Below, piece by piece: positions 32,590-36,930 of a stretch of 36,930 bases of DNA (position 1 is its first letter; each line of letters starts with the position of its first letter). Below the pieces are notes generated by a model. It did no database searches, was not told the DNA's origin, and saw only the letters and a list, made by a program, of their open reading frames with translations. Origin of the DNA: Rhodoferax sp. (lineage in GTDB: Bacteria; Pseudomonadota; Gammaproteobacteria; Burkholderiales; Burkholderiaceae_C); NCBI GenBank assembly GCA_024235935.1, contig JACKLL010000021.1:1-36930 (forward strand). Reading direction: 5' to 3'. A program made the position numbers and the translations under genes.

Positions 32590-33531
32590 ATGTTTGCATA
32601 TTTCATACGGCGCCTGGTGGCCCTCGTGCCCACGCTGGTGTTCGTCTCCATGCTCATCTTCGGCCTGCAGCAGCTGTTGCCGGGCGATCCGGCGCAGATC
32701 CTGGCCGGTGAGGATCAGAGTCCGGAGGTCATCGCGCATTTCCGGGCCAAGCTGCATCTGGACAAGCCCCTGCCGGTGCAATACGGCTACTGGATGGCGG
32801 GGGTGCTGCAGGGCGACCTCGGAGAATCGGTGCGCACGCAACTGCCGGTGCGGGAGCTGATCCTGCAGAAGTTGCCGGTCACGGTGGAACTGGCCCTGCT
32901 GTCGATGCTGATCGCGGTCGTGATCAGCATTCCGGCCGGTGTCATTTCCGCGGTGAAGCGGGGCTCGGCCTGGGACCATGGCGCCACCGTGTTTGCGCTG
33001 TCCGGCCTGTCGATGCCCAACTTCTGGCTGGGCATCCTGATGATTCTGCTGTTCTCGGTGCAACTGGGCTGGTTACCGGCATCCGGGTACGTCAGTCCGC
33101 TGGAAGACCTCGGTGCCAACCTGGCCGCGATGGTCATGCCGGCATTCGTGCTGGGCACCGGCATCTCCGCGGTGCTGATGCGCCATACCCGCAGCTCGAT
33201 GCTGCAGGTGCTGGCCGCCGACTATGTGCGCACGGCCCGCGCCAAGGGGCTGGGGGAGGGTGTGGTCGTACTCAAGCACGCACTGCGCAATGCCTTGACG
33301 CCAGTGATCACGCTGGGCGCCCTGGAACTGGGCACCTTGTTGTCCGGCGCGGTGCTGACCGAACAGGTTTTCACGATTCCCGGTTTCGGCAAGCTGATCA
33401 TCGACGCCGTGTTCAACCGCGACTATGCGGTGGTGCAAGGCGTCGTGCTGGTCACCGCAACCGCCTACATCCTGCTCAACCTGATGGCGGACATGGCTTA
33501 CTTTCTTTTCAATCCGCGCTTGCGCTACTGA
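32590..33531 (+). CDS. Dipeptide-type ABC transporter permease, DppB type
   Basis: 313-residue inner-membrane permease: N-terminal helix 'RRLVALVPTLVFVSMLIFGL', 'QQLLPGDPAQILAGED' (family pattern), coupling loop 'ARAKGLGEGVVVLKHALRNAL' and end 'ADMAYFLFNPRLRY'. Starts 32 nt after the binding-protein stop and ends 3 nt before the second permease ATG. Confidence 0.95.
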   Translation: MFAYFIRRLVALVPTLVFVSMLIFGLQQLLPGDPAQILAGEDQSPEVIAHFRAKLHLDKPLPVQYGYWMAGVLQGDLGESVRTQLPVRELILQKLPVTVELALLSMLIAVVISIPAGVISAVKRGSAWDHGATVFALSGLSMPNFWLGILMILLFSVQLGWLPASGYVSPLEDLGANLAAMVMPAFVLGTGISAVLMRHTRSSMLQVLAADYVRTARAKGLGEGVVVLKHALRNALTPVITLGALELGTLLSGAVLTEQVFTIPGFGKLIIDAVFNRDYAVVQGVVLVTATAYILLNLMADMAYFLFNPRLRY

Positions 33532-33534
33532 CCG

Positions 33535-34422
33535 ATGGCAACGCTGGGCATATCCTCTCCCGCCACTGTAGTGGTCCGGCCGCAGGCCGGTCCGTGGCAG
33601 CGTGCCTGGCGCAAGCTGGGGCGCAACCGCATCGCGATGCTCGGTCTGGCGACCGTGCTGTTCTTCGTGGTGCTGGCCATCTTCGCGCCGTGGATCGCTC
33701 CCAACGATCCGGTGGCGACGAGCTGGGGCGCGATCCGCAAGGCGCCAAGTTCCGCCTACTGGTTCGGAACCGACGAACTCGGGCGCGACGTGTTGTCGCG
33801 GGTTGTATGGGGCACGCGGGCCTCGCTGATGGCCGGCGTGGTGTCGGTGACGATATCGCTGGTGCTGGGCGTGGTGATCGGCATGGTCGCCGGCTTCTTC
33901 GGCGGCCTGACCGACAACATCATCTCGCGCATCACCGATGCCTTTCTGGCCTGCCCGTTCCTGATCCTGGCGATCGCGCTGGCGGCGTTCCTGGGCCCGA
34001 GCCTGACCAATGCGATGATCGCGATCGGGGTATCGGCGGCCCCCATCTTCGTGCGGCTGACCCGCGCGCAGGTCATCAACATCAAGGTCGAGGACTATGT
34101 CGAGGCCGCGCGCGCCGTTGGATGTTCGCCGCTGCGCATTGCGATCTCGCATATCCTTCCCAACATCACGGCACCGGTCATCGTACAGTCGACGCTGGCG
34201 ATTGCTGCGGCGGTCATAGCCGAGGCCAGTCTGTCTTTTCTCGGTCTGGGTCAGCAACCGCCTGCGCCGAGCTGGGGCAGCATGCTCAACACCGCAAAGA
34301 ATTTCATGGACAGCGCGCCCTGGATGGCGATCTGGCCGGGGCTGGCCATCTTCGTCCTGGTGCTGGCGTTCAACCTGCTGGGCGACGGACTGCGCGATGC
34401 GCTGGACCCGCGCCACCGCTGA
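33535..34422 (+). CDS. Dipeptide-type ABC transporter permease, DppC type
   Basis: 295-residue partner permease. It has 'NRIAMLGLATVLFFVVLAIF', 'WFGTDELGRDVLSRVVWGTR' (DppC signature), coupling loop 'AARAVGCSPLRIAISHILPN' and the C-terminal 'FNLLGDGLRDALDPRHR'. The first 20 residues before the first helix are hydrophilic and variable. ATG 33535 follows the previous stop by 3 nt. Confidence 0.95.
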   Translation: MATLGISSPATVVVRPQAGPWQRAWRKLGRNRIAMLGLATVLFFVVLAIFAPWIAPNDPVATSWGAIRKAPSSAYWFGTDELGRDVLSRVVWGTRASLMAGVVSVTISLVLGVVIGMVAGFFGGLTDNIISRITDAFLACPFLILAIALAAFLGPSLTNAMIAIGVSAAPIFVRLTRAQVINIKVEDYVEAARAVGCSPLRIAISHILPNITAPVIVQSTLAIAAAVIAEASLSFLGLGQQPPAPSWGSMLNTAKNFMDSAPWMAIWPGLAIFVLVLAFNLLGDGLRDALDPRHR

Positions 34423-34473
34423 CCCGCCGCCGACGGACGCGTATCGACAATAGAAGGCAACAAGGAGTACCTG

Positions 34474-36081
34474 ATGCAATTTGACTGGAAAAACCCGTAT
34501 CCCACGGTCCGCAGCCCCTTGATGGCACGCAATGTCGTGTCGACCTCCCACCCGCTGTCGTCCCAGGCCGGACTGCGCATGCTGCTCAAGGGCGGCAATG
34601 CCATCGACGCCGCGATTGCGGCGGCGGCTGCACTGACCATCGTCGAGCCGATCTCCAACGGCCTGGGCAGCGACAACTTTGCCATCCTGTGGGACGGCCA
34701 GGGCCTGCATGGACTCAATTCCTCGGGTGTTGCCCCGGCGGCCTGGAGCCCGGACTACTTCCGCAAGCGCCATGGCGGCAAGGTGCCCGAACGGGGCTGG
34801 GACGCGGTCACCACGCCGGGCGCGGTGGCTGGCTGGGCGGCCTTGTCGACGCGTTTCGGCAAGCTGCCGTTTGCCGACCTGATGGAGCCCGCCATCGAAC
34901 TGGCCGAGCGGGGACACGGTGTCGGCGTCATCGTTGCCGACAAATGGGCGCGCCAGATTCCGGTGCTCAAGGACCAGCCCGGCTTTGCCCAGGCCTTCAT
35001 GCCGCACGGCCGTGCGCCGCTGCCGGGCGAGCGTTTCGTGTTCGCCGAGGCGGCGCAGACGCTGCGCAAGATTGCCGAGACCAAGGGCGATGCGTTCTAC
35101 CGCGGCCAGGTGGCCGAGATGCTGGTGGCCCATGCCGCGGCCAACGGCGGCAGCATGACCTTGGCCGACCTGGATGGCTACCGGCCCGAGTGGGTCACGC
35201 CGATCCAGAAGGACTTCGCCGGTCATACCGTCCACGAGATCCCACCCAACGGCCAGGGCATCGCCGCGCTGATGGCGTTGGGCATGCTGGACAAGCTCGA
35301 CCTGGGCCGTTTTCCCGTCGACAGCGTCGAGTCGCAGCATCTGCAGATCGAGGCCATCAAGCTGGCGTTTGCCGACACCTACCGCTGGGTGGCCGATCCG
35401 CGCTTCATGGCCGAGGTCTCGGCCGCCGATCTGCTCAGCGACGCCTACCTGGGCGAACGGGCGCGGCTGATCCAGAGCGGCAAGGCGCAGACCTTCTCGC
35501 ATGGCCATCCGCCCAAGGGCGGCACGATCTACCTGAGCGCGGCTGACGAGAGCGGCATGATGATCAGCCTGATCCAGTCCAATTACATGGGATTCGGCAG
35601 CGGCATCGTCGTGCCTGGCACCGGTGTGAGCCTGCAGAACCGCGGTTTCGGTTTCACGCTGGAAGAGGGCCATGCCAACCAGGTCGCCGGGGGCAAGCGG
35701 CCATTCCACACCATCATTCCCGGCTTCCTGACCAAGGATGGAAAGCCGCAGATGAGTTTTGGCGTCATGGGCGGCAACATGCAGCCGCAAGGCCACCTGC
35801 AGACCCTGGTCCGCATGCTGGTGCACAAGCAGCAACCCCAGGCGGCCTGCGATGCGCCGCGCTGGAAGTTCAGCAGCGGGCAAAGCGTGGACTTCGAGTC
35901 GACCATGTCACCGGCGCTGGTCAGTGGCCTGAAGGGCCTTGGCCACCAGTTCGAGCCGACCGCCGACAACTACATGGACTTTGGCAGCGGCCAGTTCATC
36001 TGGCGTCTGAGCCAGGACATGCAGGATGGCTATGTCGCGGCCAGCGATTCACGGCGCGACGGGCAGGCTGTCGGGTTCTGA
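34474..36081 (+). CDS. Gamma-glutamyltransferase family protein (cytosolic type)
   Basis: 535-residue Ntn hydrolase of the gamma-glutamyltransferase family, which cleaves gamma-glutamyl bonds such as in glutathione. N-terminal features: 'MVVSTSHPLSSQAG'-like opening (ARNVVSTSHPLSSQAG), 'LKGGNAIDAAIAAAAALTIVEP' region and 'GLGSDNFAILWDG'. The small-subunit start is at 'PPKGGTIYLSAADESGMM', making Thr351 the likely autoprocessing residue and nucleophile. 'VMGGNMQPQGHLQTLVRML' near the C terminus is a family hallmark. No signal peptide is seen, unlike the periplasmic E. coli enzyme, so it should act on substrates brought in by the ABC importer encoded just upstream (51 nt). Last gene of the operon. 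Confidence 0.93.
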   Translation: MQFDWKNPYPTVRSPLMARNVVSTSHPLSSQAGLRMLLKGGNAIDAAIAAAAALTIVEPISNGLGSDNFAILWDGQGLHGLNSSGVAPAAWSPDYFRKRHGGKVPERGWDAVTTPGAVAGWAALSTRFGKLPFADLMEPAIELAERGHGVGVIVADKWARQIPVLKDQPGFAQAFMPHGRAPLPGERFVFAEAAQTLRKIAETKGDAFYRGQVAEMLVAHAAANGGSMTLADLDGYRPEWVTPIQKDFAGHTVHEIPPNGQGIAALMALGMLDKLDLGRFPVDSVESQHLQIEAIKLAFADTYRWVADPRFMAEVSAADLLSDAYLGERARLIQSGKAQTFSHGHPPKGGTIYLSAADESGMMISLIQSNYMGFGSGIVVPGTGVSLQNRGFGFTLEEGHANQVAGGKRPFHTIIPGFLTKDGKPQMSFGVMGGNMQPQGHLQTLVRMLVHKQQPQAACDAPRWKFSSGQSVDFESTMSPALVSGLKGLGHQFEPTADNYMDFGSGQFIWRLSQDMQDGYVAASDSRRDGQAVGF

Positions 36082-36094
36082 CGCTGCCAGTGCA

Positions 36095-36116
36095 CCAGAG
36101 CTGAGCTGCGCTCTGG
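36095..36116. terminator. Hairpin between convergent genes
   Basis: CCAGAGC-N8-GCTCTGG in the 42-nt gap between the gamma-glutamyltransferase-like gene and lapB, which converge. Seven perfect pairs; a possible bidirectional terminator, without a T-run. Confidence 0.45.
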
Positions 36117-36123
36117 CGCCGAT

Positions 36124-36930
36124 TCAGAGTTCCTCGACCCGTCGGGCCGGGTAACTGTCCCAGGCCTGGCAGCCTGGGCATTGCCAGAAATGCTGCTTGG
36201 CCTCGAAGCCGCACGCCGCGCACCGATAGCGCGTCAAGGGCTTGGTGGCATGGTCGAGCGCCCGTTGCACCGGGGGGTGGGCGGTGTCGCCCAGATCGGG
36301 TTGGCTGGCAAACCAGCGCGACGCTGCGACCAGCGAGGGCTCCTGTTCCAGGTGGCGCAAATACCATTGCCGGGTTTCGTCGGCACGCGCACCCAGATGG
36401 GTTTCGAGCGTGACGATGGCCTCCAGACAGTCCAGGCCCGGTGCCTCGGCGTAAGTGGCCTTGAGCCGGTCCCGTACCCGCTCGGCCTGCCCGCAGGTGA
36501 TGGCCAGCTGGGCCATGTGGCTGGTCACCAGCGGCAGAGCGGCTGGTGCCTGGCTGTAGAGCTCTTCCAGCACGGCCAGGGCCTGTGCGGGTTCACCGCG
36601 CTGCCCCAGCAGCTTTGCCAGATCGATGCGGGGGCGGGGCGCCGTCGGCGCGTTGCGGATCGCCTGCTCCAGCAGCTTTTGCGCGGCATCGACTTCATGC
36701 GCGGCCAGATGGGCTGCCGACTGCTCGCACAGATAGTGCGCCAGCCGACCGGCAAAGCTGCCATGCTCTGCGCTGTCCAGCCGCTGCGCCACGTCGGCGG
36801 CATGCACCCAGTCGCGCGAGCGTTCGTAGTTGGCCAGCAGGGCCAGCCGGGCCTCGGACTCGAAGGGCGTGCCCTCGAGCTTGAGCAAGGCCTCTTCGGC
36901 GCGGTCGAGCAGCCCGGCGCGCAGGTAGTC
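36124..36930 (-). CDS. lapB: Lipopolysaccharide assembly protein B (partial, C-terminal part)
   Basis: The C-terminal 268 residues of LapB (YciM); the N terminus is past the right edge. LapB is an inner-membrane-anchored cytosolic TPR protein that adjusts LpxC stability and lipopolysaccharide synthesis. TPR-like repeats are visible (FAGRLAHYLCEQSAAHLAAHEVD region, 'RIDLAKLLGQRGEPAQALAVL', and others). The C terminus has the rubredoxin-like metal site 'YRCAACGF ... WQCPGCQAWDSYP', two CxxC pairs that are the LapB signature. It converges with the gamma-glutamyltransferase-like gene. Confidence 0.93.
   Translation of the reverse strand, partial: DYLRAGLLDRAEEALLKLEGTPFESEARLALLANYERSRDWVHAADVAQRLDSAEHGSFAGRLAHYLCEQSAAHLAAHEVDAAQKLLEQAIRNAPTAPRPRIDLAKLLGQRGEPAQALAVLEELYSQAPAALPLVTSHMAQLAITCGQAERVRDRLKATYAEAPGLDCLEAIVTLETHLGARADETRQWYLRHLEQEPSLVAASRWFASQPDLGDTAHPPVQRALDHATKPLTRYRCAACGFEAKQHFWQCPGCQAWDSYPARRVEEL

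Noticed and set aside
33073..35883. A 936-codon open frame on the minus strand
   Set aside because: It lies antisense to two clear permease and gamma-glutamyltransferase genes; its composition (Gln, His, Arg, Asp-rich) is that of a GC-rich antisense shadow and it shows no motif.

Overview
The window is GC-rich, densely packed chromosomal DNA from a Gram-negative proteobacterium. The protein styles (TRAP and dipeptide ABC transporters, QseB/PmrA-like two-component pair, LapB, M20 peptidases, DUF1028) look most like Burkholderiales (Betaproteobacteria). That placement is a judgement from protein character, not from a marker gene. I saw no rRNA, tRNA, CRISPR, IS element or prophage.

Layout. (1) 1-1949, minus: a tripartite TRAP transporter (DctM cut by the window edge, DctQ, DctP). 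(2) 2061-9598, minus: a six-gene peptide-type ABC import operon (M20 hydrolase, substrate-binding protein, two permeases, fused double ATPase, second M20-fold protein). Divergent from it are a MarR-like regulator (9844) and a 5-oxoprolinase gene (10393-14057) broken by a one-base deletion in a G run. The gap between them carries palindromes suitable as operators. (3) 14101-15680: DinB-like protein, a small helix-hairpin-helix (ComEA-like) protein and a single-domain EamA transporter. (4) 15677-26185: an envelope-modification region with a two-component system, a COG4705-like membrane protein, cytochrome b561, two PAP2 phosphatases, PepSY and BON proteins, a polyprenyl-phosphate glycosyltransferase, a YdjC deacetylase, a GtrA-type flippase, an ArnT-like GT39 transferase and an unusual TPR/Gly-rich membrane protein. 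(5) 26309-36081, plus: an Lrp/AsnC regulator, then a long operon behind a near-perfect sigma-54 promoter: TauE/SafE exporter, DUF1028 Ntn-hydrolase-like protein, complete dipeptide-type ABC importer and a cytosolic gamma-glutamyltransferase-like enzyme. (6) 36124-end, minus: lapB, partial.

Main discovery. Five promoters in region 4 share one 32-bp architecture: CTAAG-N6-CTAAG (11-bp period) followed exactly 10 nt later by a -10-like hexamer with A at position 2 and T at position 6. They lie ahead of cytochrome b561 (and so possibly the two-component genes), PepSY, BON, PAP2-GT2-YdjC and TPR-GT39-GtrA. The spacing equals that of a PmrA box (two half-sites with an 11-bp period at the -35 position). 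I infer that the response regulator at 17035 controls a local regulon. Its two converging arms together encode every step of a polyprenyl-phosphate-sugar pathway: make, deacetylate, flip, transfer and recycle the lipid. The gene set resembles the Arn and Bordetella Lgm lipid A amino-sugar systems, which suggests a lipid A or other surface-glycan modification system.

The two nutrient regions share a theme of gamma-glutamyl/pyroglutamyl chemistry (5-oxoprolinase on one side, gamma-glutamyltransferase-like enzyme on the other), each with its own ABC importer. The sigma-54 promoter suggests that the second is a nitrogen-responsive or otherwise enhancer-activated scavenging operon.
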